Origin: Kribbella sp. NBC_00382
GTDB taxonomy: Bacteria > Actinomycetota > Actinomycetes > Propionibacteriales > Kribbellaceae
Assembly: GCF_036067295.1 (NCBI RefSeq)
Contig: NZ_CP107954.1
Span: forward strand, 3,596,001 to 3,660,000
DNA: 64,000 nucleotides
Direction of reading: 5' to 3'
Positions 37,578 to 45,455 of the stretch are shown one piece after another. Under the pieces are notes generated by a model. It made no database searches and was not told where the DNA came from. It saw only the letters and a program-made list of their open reading frames with translations. Each line of letters starts with the position of its first letter. Position 1 is the first letter of the stretch. The position numbers and the translations under genes are program-made.

Positions 37578-38462
37578 ATGACTACCCCCGAGATCGCGTC
37601 ACTGCCCGGGATCACGCACCACTACGTCGACGCCAACGGAACCCAGCTCCACTACGTCGAGGCCGGCACTGCCGGGTCCCCGATCCTGCTGGTTCACGGC
37701 TTCCCCGAGACATGGTGGGCGTTCCGCAAGCTCATCCCGCTGCTGGCGGCGGACCACCGCGTGTTCGCTGTGGACCTGCGTGGCTTCGGTGACTCCGGCA
37801 ACGAGGCCGGTCCGTACGACAGTGCGACCTCCGCCGAGGACCTGCACCAGCTCATCGGGCACCTCGGTCTCGGTCCGGTGCACCTCGCGGGACAGGACAT
37901 CAGCGGGCAGACCGTCTTCCGGCTCGCGGCCACGCACCCGCAGGACGTTCGCAGCTTCACCGCGATCGAGACGGGACTTCCCGGGTTCGGTATGGAAAAG
38001 CTGGCCGATGTCACCCACGGAGGCGTTTGGTACATCGGCATGCTGACCACCCCGGGCATCCCGGAGATGCTGCTGGCCGGTCGGGAGCGCGAGTTCCTGG
38101 CTCAGTTCGCCGGCCCGCCCATGACCGTGACGCCGGGAGCGATCACCGAGGCCGACCTCGCCGAATTCGCCAGGACCTACTCGCGGCCCGGCGGGCTCCG
38201 CGGCGCGATCGGCCTCTACCGGTCGATGCTCCAGGACGGCGCGGACATCACGGCTCTCGCCGCCGAGCGCCCGCTGGACATGCCGGTGCTGGCGGTCGGC
38301 GCCGGCGGTGGTGACTTCACCAGTGCCACCTTCACCAAGGTCGCGGCCGGCGTGGTTCGGTCCGTCTCGCTCGAGGGCGTCGGCCACTACGCCGCCCAGG
38401 AAGCCCCGGACGAGTTGGCAACCGCTGTTCTCGCCTTCCTCCGCGACGTCGATGCGGCCTGA
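37578..38462 (+). CDS. Alpha/beta hydrolase, epoxide-hydrolase type
   Basis: Protein of 294 residues. [15 protein letters not shown] holds the oxyanion HGFP motif, followed by DLRGFGDSG. The nucleophile motif is AGQDISG, where Asp occupies the nucleophile position as in epoxide hydrolases and haloalkane dehalogenases, and the catalytic His is in [18 protein letters not shown] lies five bases before the ATG at 37578. It is divergent from a MarR gene whose operators overlap its promoter, suggesting induction by a reactive or aromatic compound. Substrate unknown. Confidence 0.88.
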   Translation: MTTPEIASLPGITHHYVDANGTQLHYVEAGTAGSPILLVHGFPETWWAFRKLIPLLAADHRVFAVDLRGFGDSGNEAGPYDSATSAEDLHQLIGHLGLGPVHLAGQDISGQTVFRLAATHPQDVRSFTAIETGLPGFGMEKLADVTHGGVWYIGMLTTPGIPEMLLAGREREFLAQFAGPPMTVTPGAITEADLAEFARTYSRPGGLRGAIGLYRSMLQDGADITALAAERPLDMPVLAVGAGGGDFTSATFTKVAAGVVRSVSLEGVGHYAAQEAPDELATAVLAFLRDVDAA

Positions 38463-38474
38463 CCGGGAACGTTG

Positions 38475-39047
38475 TCAGCGCACCAGGAGATCGACGGCGA
38501 TCTTCATCCGTTCGAGGTAGAACTCCCGCGATGGGGCCTGATGCTTGAGGCCGATCGAGGCGCTGATCATCGTCTGTGCGACAGCAGCGGCCGTCTCTTG
38601 TCCCGATTCGACGGCGATCGCGTCCGTGATCAGCTCCTCGAAACGGCGCGGCGCGGTTTCCGCGATCTGTCCGAGCAGGTCGGGGTTGTCCTCGATGACG
38701 GCCGTGACCTCGCGAGCCAAGGGGCCGGTGTAGCGGCCCGTCCACTGGTCGAATGCCTCGACGAGGCGCTTTGGAAGGGGGCGGCCGGTGTCGGCCAGGA
38801 TCTGCTCGACCGCTGCGATGTCCCGCTCCAGCGACTGGGTGACCGCGGCACGGAAGAGAGTCTCCTTCGAGGAGAAGAGAAAGTAGAGCCCGGGCCGGGA
38901 GATGCGCGCCGCCCGCGCGACCTCCTCCATCGAGGTTTTCCGGTAGCCGAACCGCGCGAACGTGGCCATCGCGGAGTCCAGAACCATGCTGCGGCGATCG
39001 GTATCGGCGCCCGTGGACAGGCGCTGGCCGGAGTCGGGACTGCTCAT
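38475..39047 (-). CDS. TetR-family regulator
   Basis: Protein of 190 residues, HTH SMEEVARAARISRPGLYFLFSSKETLF. It is divergent from the SDR gene at 39111, and the 63-bp gap contains ACTATAC-N16-GTATAGT, a fitting operator. It probably controls itself and the SDR-cupin-oxidoreductase-hydrolase group that follows. Confidence 0.88.
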   Translation of the reverse strand: MSSPDSGQRLSTGADTDRRSMVLDSAMATFARFGYRKTSMEEVARAARISRPGLYFLFSSKETLFRAAVTQSLERDIAAVEQILADTGRPLPKRLVEAFDQWTGRYTGPLAREVTAVIEDNPDLLGQIAETAPRRFEELITDAIAVESGQETAAAVAQTMISASIGLKHQAPSREFYLERMKIAVDLLVR

Positions 39048-39073
39048 GAGGCGAGCATACGAGCGAAAATCAA

Positions 39074-39103
39074 ACTATACAAGTTGAGTCTAATGCGTAT
39101 AGT
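39074..39103. promoter_or_regulatory. TetR operator candidate
   Basis: Perfect 7-bp arms ACTATAC (39074-39080) and GTATAGT (39097-39103), 16 bp apart, between the divergent TetR and SDR genes. Confidence 0.65.
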
Positions 39104-39110
39104 CGATGAC

Positions 39111-40076
39111 ATGAACCAGCTCATCTCCACGCCCTTCACCGCCGCCAGTACCGCGGACGAGGTGCTGCGCGGCGCTGATCTCACCGGCGTCCGCGCGATC
39201 GTGACGGGAGCTTCCTCCGGACTCGGCATCGAGACGGCTCGGGTACTGACCGCTGCCGGGGCGGAAGTGGTCCTCGCCGTCCGGAACGCAACCGCAGGTG
39301 ATGCCGTCGCCGAGGCGATCGAGAAGTCGACGGGAGCGATACGGCCCCGAGTCGCCCGGCTCGACCTCGCCGACAGGACCAGCGTCGCACGGTTCGTCGA
39401 CGCGTGGAGCGGCCCTCTTCACCTGCTGATCAACAACGCGGGCGTGGTCACCAGTGGCCTCGAACGAACACGCGAGGGCTGGGAACTGCAATTCGCGACA
39501 AACCATCTCGGTCATTTCGCCCTGGCTGCCGGCCTTCATGACGCCCTGGCCCTGGGAGCGGCCGACCGCGACGGAGCACGGGTGGTGTCGGTCAGTTCGA
39601 CGGCGCACATGCGTTCCGGCATCGACTTCGACGACCTTCACTTCGAGCGTCGCGACTACGACCCGCAGATCGCCTACGCCCAGTCGAAGACGGCGAACTC
39701 GCTCTTCGCCGTCGAGGCGACGCGCCGCTGGGCGTCCGATGGCATCGTCGCCAATGCGGTGAACCCCGGCGGTGTCGCGACGGGACTGCAGCGGAACTTC
39801 ACACCACAACAGAAGGCGTCGCTCGACGCGGCCGAGGCCGCTGGAGTCTTCACCTATAAGACGGTTGAGCAGGGAGCCGCCACCAGCATGGTCGCGGCCG
39901 TCGCCCCCGAGTTCGCTCACTCCGGAGGGCACTACCTTGACGATTCGCAAGAGGCCTACACGGTGCCGAACGATGCCGACCTCGCGCAGCATCCGCACGG
40001 TGTCAAGGAATGGGCGCTCGATCCCACCACAGCCCAACGCCTCTGGACCGTCTCGGCCAACCTGCTCCGCGGCTGA
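39111..40076 (+). CDS. SDR-family oxidoreductase
   Basis: Protein of 321 residues. Cofactor motif TGASSGLGIE, LLINNAG, catalytic serine in VSVSST, and a YAQSKTAN active-site Tyr/Lys pair. The length and the N-terminal extension resemble WWOX/retinol-dehydrogenase-like SDRs of actinobacteria. An ATG at 39093 is possible, but it lies inside the probable operator, so 39111 is used. First gene of a same-strand run followed by cupin, deazaflavin oxidoreductase and hydrolase genes. Confidence 0.88.
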   Translation: MNQLISTPFTAASTADEVLRGADLTGVRAIVTGASSGLGIETARVLTAAGAEVVLAVRNATAGDAVAEAIEKSTGAIRPRVARLDLADRTSVARFVDAWSGPLHLLINNAGVVTSGLERTREGWELQFATNHLGHFALAAGLHDALALGAADRDGARVVSVSSTAHMRSGIDFDDLHFERRDYDPQIAYAQSKTANSLFAVEATRRWASDGIVANAVNPGGVATGLQRNFTPQQKASLDAAEAAGVFTYKTVEQGAATSMVAAVAPEFAHSGGHYLDDSQEAYTVPNDADLAQHPHGVKEWALDPTTAQRLWTVSANLLRG

Positions 40077-40130
40077 CCTAGACTCATTGAAACGGACGAT
40101 CTCGTCCGGTTAGGTTGATTGGAGTCGGCA

Positions 40131-40592
40131 ATGAGCATGGCCTATATCGCGCAACCGCAGCAGCAACAACAACTCGAATGGCTGGACGGGGGCACCCTGG
40201 CGGTGCTGCTCGACGGGCTGGCCACGAACGGCCAGTTGATGATGGGCCGCTTCGACGTCGAGGAGGGCGAGGCGCCGCCGTACCACCAGCACACCAACGA
40301 GGACGAGATCTTCCTGCTGATCAAGGGGACCGCGCTGGTCTGGTGTGACGACGAGGAGTACGAACTGGCCGAGGGGGGAGTGGTGTTCCTGCCCAAGCAG
40401 ATACCGCATGCGTACCGGATCACTTCCAAGAGGGCCGACCTGCTGATGATCAACACCCCGGCCGGTATCGAAGGGATGTTCCGCGAAACCGGCCGGGACA
40501 AGTCCACACCGCGTCCGCCCGGTCACGAGGTCAAACCCGATCCGGCGATCGCCACGAAGTACGGCAACGTCATCGTCGGACCACCACGCTGA
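40131..40592 (+). CDS. Cupin-domain protein
   Basis: Protein of 153 residues with both cupin motifs: PYHQHTNEDEIFLLIKG (metal ligands His, His, Glu) and LPKQIPHAYRI. A glutamine run (PQQQQQ) lies near the N-terminus. GGAG lies six bases before the ATG at 40131; an upstream TTG is unlikely. Its TGA overlaps the next ATG (TGATG). Such single-domain cupins often act on quinone- or flavonoid-like compounds; here that is inference from the neighbours. Confidence 0.85.
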   Translation: MSMAYIAQPQQQQQLEWLDGGTLAVLLDGLATNGQLMMGRFDVEEGEAPPYHQHTNEDEIFLLIKGTALVWCDDEEYELAEGGVVFLPKQIPHAYRITSKRADLLMINTPAGIEGMFRETGRDKSTPRPPGHEVKPDPAIATKYGNVIVGPPR

Positions 40593-41032
40593 TGACCGCC
40601 GACCACAACAGCCGGGTGATCGAGGAATTTCGCGCCAACAACGGCAAGGTTGGTGGGAACTTCGAAGGAGCGCCACTCCTCCTGCTGCACAGCACAGGCG
40701 CTCGTTCCGGCGAGCCGCGGATCACTCCGATGATGTATCTGCTGGACGGAGGACGCTATCTCGTATTCGCCTCCAAGGCGGGCTCCGACAGCAATCCTGC
40801 CTGGTATCACAACCTGCTCGCCCATCCCGAAGTACAGATCGAAGTCGGCGGCGACACGATCGCCGTCCAGGCTGTCGAACTGCGTGGCGACGAGCGGGAC
40901 ATGTACTTCGCCGAACAAGCCCGCCGCTACCCAGGCTTCGCCGGCTATCAGCAGAAGACCGATCGGATCATCCCGGTGATTGCCTTGACGCCTCTCGCCG
41001 ACTCCGACAACCCGAAGGAGACGGCCCGATGA
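40592..41032 (+). CDS. Deazaflavin (F420)-dependent nitroreductase-family protein
   Basis: Protein of 146 residues: LLLLHSTGARSGEPRITPMMYL, then YLVFASKAGSDSNPAWYHNLLAHPEVQIEVG, the core of the Ddn family, and YPGFAGYQQKTDR near the end. It is translationally coupled to both neighbours (TGATG before, ATGA after), so it belongs with the cupin and hydrolase genes. Requires cofactor F420 by family knowledge. Confidence 0.9.
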   Translation: MTADHNSRVIEEFRANNGKVGGNFEGAPLLLLHSTGARSGEPRITPMMYLLDGGRYLVFASKAGSDSNPAWYHNLLAHPEVQIEVGGDTIAVQAVELRGDERDMYFAEQARRYPGFAGYQQKTDRIIPVIALTPLADSDNPKETAR

Positions 41033-41925
41033 GCCGCCAGCAACGCGAGCAGCTCGACCAGATTCTGCGGCACGGCGAGTTCGACATCGGTGGAGACGTC
41101 GACGAGCAGCGGGTGATCTTTCACGAGATGATCTCCTCGGTGCCGCTGGCCGACGACATCGTCACAACGCCGGGCGAGCTCGGCGGTGTACCGGTGATCA
41201 CGGTCGAGACTCCGGACAACGATCCTTCGGTCGTCGTGCTGTACTTCCACGGCGGTGGATACGCCCTCGGGTCAGCGCGGGACTCGGTCGGATTGGCGGC
41301 CGACGTTGCTCGGCGGGTCGGCGCGCGTGCGATCACCGTCGACTACCGGCTCGCTCCCGAGCATCGGTATCCCGCCGCGATCACGGACGCGGTCGCCGCG
41401 TATCAGGCACTGCTCGACAGCGGCGTGCCGAATTCCCGGGTCGCCTTCGTGGGGGAGTCGGCGGGCGGCGGTCTGGTGGTAGCGACACTTGTCGCTCTCA
41501 AGGAGGCGGGTTTGCCGCAGCCATCATCGGCAGCGGTCTTCTCGCCGTTCGTCGACCTCACCTTGTCCGGTGAGAGCATGAAGACCAAGGCCGAGGTCGA
41601 CCCGGCCCTGACCCTTGACGGTCTTCGCCGCCGGGTCGGCGACTACTTGGCCGGCGGGGATCCTGCGGTCGGGACAGCGAGCCCGATCTTCGCCGACCTC
41701 ACCGGTCTGCCGCCGCTGCTCATCCAGGCCGGCTCCCACGAGATCCTTCTCGACGACGCCACCCGACTTGCGGCCCGCGCCGCCGCGTACGACGTACCGG
41801 TCCAGCTGCAGGTGTGGCCGGAGGTGCCGCACGTCTTCCAAGGCTTTGCCGCACTTCTCGACGAAGGTGCCACAGCGCTCGACTCCGCTGCAGCCTTCAC
41901 CAAGGCGCATTGGGTCACCGAATAG
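41029..41925 (+). CDS. Alpha/beta hydrolase, HSL/carboxylesterase type
   Basis: Protein of 298 residues. HGGG oxyanion motif (LYFHGGGYALGS), nucleophile GESAGGG, and late Asp and His (VPHVFQGF) give the full catalytic triad of hormone-sensitive-lipase-like esterases. ATGA overlap with the preceding oxidoreductase. The C-terminal coding end (ALDSAAAFTKAHW) recurs nearly unchanged as a stray fragment at 43502-43552. It may hydrolyse an ester or lactone in the pathway of the TetR-controlled group. Confidence 0.9.
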   Translation: MSRQQREQLDQILRHGEFDIGGDVDEQRVIFHEMISSVPLADDIVTTPGELGGVPVITVETPDNDPSVVVLYFHGGGYALGSARDSVGLAADVARRVGARAITVDYRLAPEHRYPAAITDAVAAYQALLDSGVPNSRVAFVGESAGGGLVVATLVALKEAGLPQPSSAAVFSPFVDLTLSGESMKTKAEVDPALTLDGLRRRVGDYLAGGDPAVGTASPIFADLTGLPPLLIQAGSHEILLDDATRLAARAAAYDVPVQLQVWPEVPHVFQGFAALLDEGATALDSAAAFTKAHWVTE

Positions 41926-41943
41926 CCGAAGAACAACCGCGGC

Positions 41944-41973
41944 AGCCTGCGCGAGCCGAGCGCCTCGCAGGCT
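41944..41973. terminator. Hairpin between convergent genes
   Basis: AGCCTGCG and CGCAGGCT arms (41944-41951, 41966-41973) between the esterase and winged-helix genes; the right arm touches the stop codon of the latter. Confidence 0.6.
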
Positions 41974-42310
41974 ACGGGTCGTCGCGCTGCTGCGGGACCG
42001 GGGCTTGTTCGACGATCTGCCGTAGCGCTTGGACGTGGCGCAGGAACTGCTGCCGGCCCTCGTCGGTTGCTTGAACCGTGGTTTTGGGAACCCGTCCGAG
42101 GTAGGTGCGTCGTTGCTCGATCTTGCCGTCCGTCTTCAGGGTCGTCAGCTGCTTTGACAGTGCGGAATCCGACAAGGCCACCGCGTCACGCAGGAAACCG
42201 AAGTCGCACCATTGCGTTGCGCAGAGCACCGACATGATTGCCAGGCGCGTCGGTTCCGACAGCAGACGATCTAGCTCTGGCGGGCGACCTGACGGCACCG
42301 AAGAGGTCAC
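41972..42310 (-). CDS. Winged-helix transcriptional regulator
   Basis: Protein of 112 residues: DRLLSEPTRLAIMSVLCATQWCDFGFLRDAVALSDSALSKQLTTLKTDGKIEQRRTY is a MarR/ArsR-like winged helix of the HTH_34 type. The GTG at 42310 overlaps the stop of the upstream membrane-protein gene (GTGA), so the two are coupled; the longer open frame to 42520 is antisense-like noise. The pair regulator-plus-membrane protein is common in actinobacteria. The palindrome at 42837 upstream of the pair is the likely autoregulatory site. Confidence 0.82.
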   Translation of the reverse strand: MTSSVPSGRPPELDRLLSEPTRLAIMSVLCATQWCDFGFLRDAVALSDSALSKQLTTLKTDGKIEQRRTYLGRVPKTTVQATDEGRQQFLRHVQALRQIVEQAPVPQQRDDP

Positions 42311-42807
42311 AGATCCGCGCGTCGACGCGATGCCGCGGTCAGAAGATGACCAAGGCCGAACAATGCGGTGAACGCGATCCCGTAAACGATTCCGGCCGCG
42401 GTGTTCGGGTAGCGACCGAGGCCGATCGCGTTGGCAAGATCCAGGGTTACGTCGCCTCCGTACCGCGAGATCAACCAAGCCCCGACTCCGCCGGTGAACG
42501 CCACCAGACCAAACGCCCACGGGCTGATGGACCGCTGCGGCTCAACTCCCCGAAGCCTCCCGAGCAGCGAGACGTCAGCTCTGCTCGTCGCAAACACCAC
42601 GGCCAGTCCCACCAGAACCAGCACCGCTGTCAACTTTGCGCCCGTGAGATCGACGAGGTCGTTGAGCGCCGACCCGGCAGCGGTCACCGCGAACACCGCC
42701 GCGTAGACCCACCACGGCAGTCGTGCGCGCCGCCGCGTCCGTTCCTGGTGAACACGAACCGCGGTTAGTGCCTCCGCGGCGCTGCGCCGTTCGTTCTGAT
42801 CGCTCAT
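42307..42807 (-). CDS. Hypothetical four-helix membrane protein
   Basis: Protein of 166 residues: a basic N-terminal 30 residues, then four membrane segments (about 33-50, 58-75, 97-115 and 138-158). No family recognised. GAGG precedes the ATG. Coupled to the winged-helix regulator downstream. Confidence 0.75.
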   Translation of the reverse strand: MSDQNERRSAAEALTAVRVHQERTRRRARLPWWVYAAVFAVTAAGSALNDLVDLTGAKLTAVLVLVGLAVVFATSRADVSLLGRLRGVEPQRSISPWAFGLVAFTGGVGAWLISRYGGDVTLDLANAIGLGRYPNTAAGIVYGIAFTALFGLGHLLTAASRRRADL

Positions 42808-42836
42808 GGTTGCCTCCTCGACTGTTTTCCTCTCTA

Positions 42837-42855
42837 GAAACTAGTCACTAGTTTC
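42837..42855. promoter_or_regulatory. GAAACTAGT palindrome
   Basis: GAAACTAGT, one base, ACTAGTTTC: perfect 9-bp arms, about 30 bp upstream of the membrane-protein start. It contains ACTAGT twice, itself palindromic and rich in CTAG, which is rare in GC-rich genomes. Probable operator of the co-transcribed winged-helix protein. Confidence 0.7.
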
Positions 42856-42882
42856 CCATAAGGCAAGTAGCGAGAGGTGCGG

Positions 42883-43464
42883 TCAGGGCTGAAGGCCGGC
42901 GATGAAGATGTCTGCCAGGCGGCGGGCCACCTGGGTCCAGTTTCCGGCCTGCGGGAGTTGCTGAGTCAGCAGGGCGCCGAACACGACGACATCGGCCTTG
43001 CTGATCTCGGCGCGGATCGTACCGTCGTCGCGGCCCTGCCTGAGCAGCGATTCGAGGGTGCGGTGCACCTCGGCCATCACTGCCTTGGTGGCGGGGTCGG
43101 TCAGCGGCTGACCACTCTGCATCGGGAGAACGAGCTCCCTGCCGTGCCTGATGGTCTGGTAGAGGAAGGCACGAATGGCATCGAGCGGTGGCCTGTCGCC
43201 GGCGGCAGCTGAACGCGCGGCGTCCAGGACCATCTCGGCGGAGCGGTGTGCCAGGGCTCCGAGGAGCGCATCGCGGGAAGGGAAGTGGCGGTAGACGGTC
43301 CCGACGCCGACGCCGGCGTCCGCCGCGATGGTCGCCATAGGTACAGCGGCACCTTCACGGCGGACCGCGATGGTGGCGGCCACCAAGACGCGGTCACGAT
43401 TGTCGAGCGCATCGCGCCGCGGTCCGCGCCGACGTCCGGCAGCCTTCGAAACTGGCTCGCTCAC
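42883..43464 (-). CDS. TetR-family regulator
   Basis: Protein of 193 residues with HTH VPMATIAADAGVGVGTVYRHFPSRDALL and a C-terminal domain of the SbtR/TetR_C_33 type. A basic N-terminal tail (GRRRGPRRDALDNRD) precedes the HTH. No intact neighbour gene is an obvious target: upstream lie two hydrolase remnants. Confidence 0.88.
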   Translation of the reverse strand: MSEPVSKAAGRRRGPRRDALDNRDRVLVAATIAVRREGAAVPMATIAADAGVGVGTVYRHFPSRDALLGALAHRSAEMVLDAARSAAAGDRPPLDAIRAFLYQTIRHGRELVLPMQSGQPLTDPATKAVMAEVHRTLESLLRQGRDDGTIRAEISKADVVVFGALLTQQLPQAGNWTQVARRLADIFIAGLQP

Positions 43465-43501
43465 GTCGCAATGATCGCAGACCAGGGCTCCGGGTCGTCG
43501 G

Positions 43502-43552
43502 CTATCCAGCGGCCCAACGCGCCTTGGTAAAGGCGGCAGCGGAGTCGAGCGC
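43502..43552 (-). pseudogene. C-terminal fragment of an HSL-type hydrolase
   Basis: The minus strand reads ALDSAAAFTKARWAAG then TAG, nearly identical to the last residues of the intact esterase at 41029 (ALDSAAAFTKAHWVTE, TAG). The match is also strong at DNA level over about 36 bases. Nothing upstream continues the gene. Confidence 0.65.
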
Positions 43553-43573
43553 CGCGGCGGCAGAGCACGCAGG

Positions 43574-44084
43574 TCAGCTGAGCTTGAGCAGCAGTTCGGT
43601 GAGTTCGGCCGGCATTGTGATCATGCAGTCGTGACCGGTGGGCAGCTCCCAGACCTGTGCGGGGTCGCCGTTGGGCTGGAACGGGGCCACCGGCCGCCGG
43701 TCCGGCGGGGCACCGACAGTGCACTCGATGTGCGTACGGGGAATCCTCGTCGTGGCAGGGTTGTCCAGCCGGACCGGCTGCTGGAAACAGCCGACCGCGT
43801 CGTCGGAAAGCATCGTGCGCAGCCAGGCCTGATCCTCGGGGTCGGTGACGCCGAACAAGCCCGCGGGCATCTCAGGCAGCGGCGGGATGCGCCAAGGGGT
43901 GTCGGTCGTGGCGGCCTGGTCGATCAGGAATTGAGACATGGGGACGACGTCGACCGCGGACTCGCCATCCTCGGGGACCATGGCGTCCAGGTAGACCAGG
44001 TGCTTGATCCGCTCGGGGACCTCGTTGACGACGGAGGTGATGACGAGCTCGCCGTAGCTGTGACCGACCAGCACCACGTTCAGA
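43574..44084 (-). pseudogene. Alpha/beta hydrolase truncated at the att site
   Basis: The last 170 residues of an EstA/AB-hydrolase_6 type enzyme: nucleophile motif LVGHSYGELVITSVV, then HLVYLDAMVPEDGES, ending with the catalytic His region LPTGHDCMI. About 90 N-terminal residues, including the oxyanion strand, are missing. Homology stops exactly where the tRNA-derived repeat begins (44085). The frame stays open further right to 44428, but that part is island DNA and shows no similarity. So the gene was cut by integration or by a later deletion ending at the att site. Confidence 0.75.
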
Positions 44085-44122
44085 GAGCCGACGAGGGGAC
44101 CCGAACCCCTAACCACCGCTTT
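44085..44122. other. Left attachment site (tRNA-Thr 3' fragment)
   Basis: Matches 60118-60155 in 37 of 38 positions (C instead of T at 44101). It contains the T arm and part of the anticodon stem of the tRNA, minus-strand sense, but no 5' half, so it is not a tRNA gene. Confidence 0.88.
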
Positions 44123-44180
44123 GCCTTCCCAGACATCTCGATGATTGCCAAAGTTGTCCGAACATGCCGTGACCTGCAAA

Positions 44181-44200
44181 GACTCCCCGCCAGGGGAGTC
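44181..44200. other. Hairpin at the island's left end
   Basis: GACTCCCC and GGGGAGTC form a perfect 8-bp stem with a 4-base loop, 58 bp inside the left repeat. It could be a terminator protecting the island border or part of an attachment region. Confidence 0.5.
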
Positions 44201-44381
44201 ATCGATGCGCATCGCCACGCACCACTTGCCATCCAATCCGGTCAGTAAAACGGCCAGTGGCCTCCATCGGATCGGCTCGCGCTCGGCGCAGCGCACCGAC
44301 GGAACCGGCCTGCGATACTCCCAACGATGACGCCTGCTCCTGGGGAAGTCGCCATGGCAAATCGAGAGAGCATCGCTTGAC

Positions 44382-45302
44382 ATGTCTCTCACAGTGGCAT
44401 TGGCCGACCCGAAGAGCCCGGTCAACACCTTCTTCGACGAACACCTCCCTCACCACGAGCCGTTCATCCGCCCGTGGTTGAAGACTCTCCTACGTCGTCC
44501 ACGCGGGAATCCCATGCCAGCGTCACCGGCGCCAAACATCATCGGAGCCGCCATCGAGTTCCGCATTGGATTCGACCTGGCCAAGTCCTTTCCGTACGCC
44601 GCTCTTGCGGGCGACATCTCCTTGACGGCAGGGATCGACGCGTTCAGATCCCTGGGCTACGAACCTTCGACCGGCAGCGGCGAGTTGTCGATGTGGCAAA
44701 AAGTTGCGTCAGACAACGACCGCGACACTTCCAACGATCACGACCAGCAATTTGCTGCTACAAGGCTGTGCTGGCAGATGGCCTACCTCGAATCCATCGC
44801 CTACGAACTCCCGAAAACGGAACTCAACACCCCAGAGAACCTGACCGCGTTCTGGACCCACCTTCGAACCGAACCATCTAGCGAAGCCGTCCAGGTACTA
44901 CTTGAACTCTGGCGGCGGTACCTCGGCCCAGCACGATCCACGCTGACCGGATTCGGCGACCCCATAGCGATCAGACCCACCTTCGCCAATCGTTTTGCCG
45001 CAGGCGATCTACTACTCGGCCGCACCCTCATCGAAGTCAAGTGCGAGCTACGCCCTGAAAACTCACTCCCTCGAACACTCCGCCAAGTCCTGGCCTGTGC
45101 ACTCGCCGACTCCGACGACGAACTGTCGATCGAAAGCATCGGCGTCTACCACGCATACGAAGGATCCATCGTCCATTGGCCCCTAGCCCGAGCTCTCGCG
45201 AGCCTCTCTGCCACTGGTCACGCCTCGCTACCCGAACTCCGCGCACGTTTCGCCGACACCGTCGCGACAGAACGCCGATCAATCGAGGAGCGCCGACGCT
45301 GA
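44382..45302 (+). CDS. Unknown protein with PD-(D/E)XK-like motif
   Basis: Protein of 306 residues, not assigned to a family. The most suggestive part is AAGDLLLGRTLIEVKCELRP (about 207-226): an Asp, a hydrophobic strand and E-V-K, the core of PD-(D/E)XK nucleases, preceded by IRPTFANRF. A helical segment (TLRQVLACALADSDDE) and VYHAYEGSIVHWPL follow. The N-terminal half has PNIIGAAIEFRIGFDLAKSF. First gene of the island, same strand as the restriction cluster. A DNA-cleaving or DNA-sensing role is inference from the motif and context. No clear ribosome-binding site; start chosen at 44382. Confidence 0.6.
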   Translation: MSLTVALADPKSPVNTFFDEHLPHHEPFIRPWLKTLLRRPRGNPMPASPAPNIIGAAIEFRIGFDLAKSFPYAALAGDISLTAGIDAFRSLGYEPSTGSGELSMWQKVASDNDRDTSNDHDQQFAATRLCWQMAYLESIAYELPKTELNTPENLTAFWTHLRTEPSSEAVQVLLELWRRYLGPARSTLTGFGDPIAIRPTFANRFAAGDLLLGRTLIEVKCELRPENSLPRTLRQVLACALADSDDELSIESIGVYHAYEGSIVHWPLARALASLSATGHASLPELRARFADTVATERRSIEERRR

Positions 45303-45360
45303 TCGGCCCCGTAGAAGAGGCGTCAAGGACGGCGACACTCCCGGTTGCGGTAACAGAGAG

Positions 45361-45373
45361 TCGCAATTTGCGA
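45361..45373. promoter_or_regulatory. TCGCAA-T-TTGCGA palindrome
   Basis: A perfect 13-bp palindrome 29 bp upstream of a candidate small ORF and in the 330-bp leader of hsdR. Possible operator for control of the restriction locus. Confidence 0.5.
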
Positions 45374-45389
45374 TATCAAGGAGGCGGGA

Positions 45390-45455
45390 GTGAACAAGCT
45401 GCGAATCGAAGCGGGCACCTGCCCGCGCCGCCCAAAGCGAGGGAATGTTGTGTGA
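45390..45455 (+). CDS. Possible 21-residue leader ORF
   Basis: GTG at 45390 preceded by AAGGAGG at close distance; encodes MNKLRIEAGTCPRRPKRGNVV. Its TGA overlaps the GTG of the next small ORF (GTGA). No homologue is known to me; the strong ribosome-binding site is the only support. Confidence 0.3.
   Translation: MNKLRIEAGTCPRRPKRGNVV

Noticed and set aside
37090..40037. Long antisense ORFs opposite the SDR and hydrolase genes
   Set aside because: These are shadow frames with His/Arg-rich composition and no initiation signals.
44085..44122. A second tRNA-Thr gene
   Set aside because: Only the 3' part is present; the acceptor 5' strand, D arm and anticodon loop are missing.
44085..44428. 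N-terminus of the hydrolase ORF extended to 44428
   Set aside because: The segment includes the tRNA-derived repeat and island DNA and lacks any hydrolase similarity; the open frame is fortuitous.
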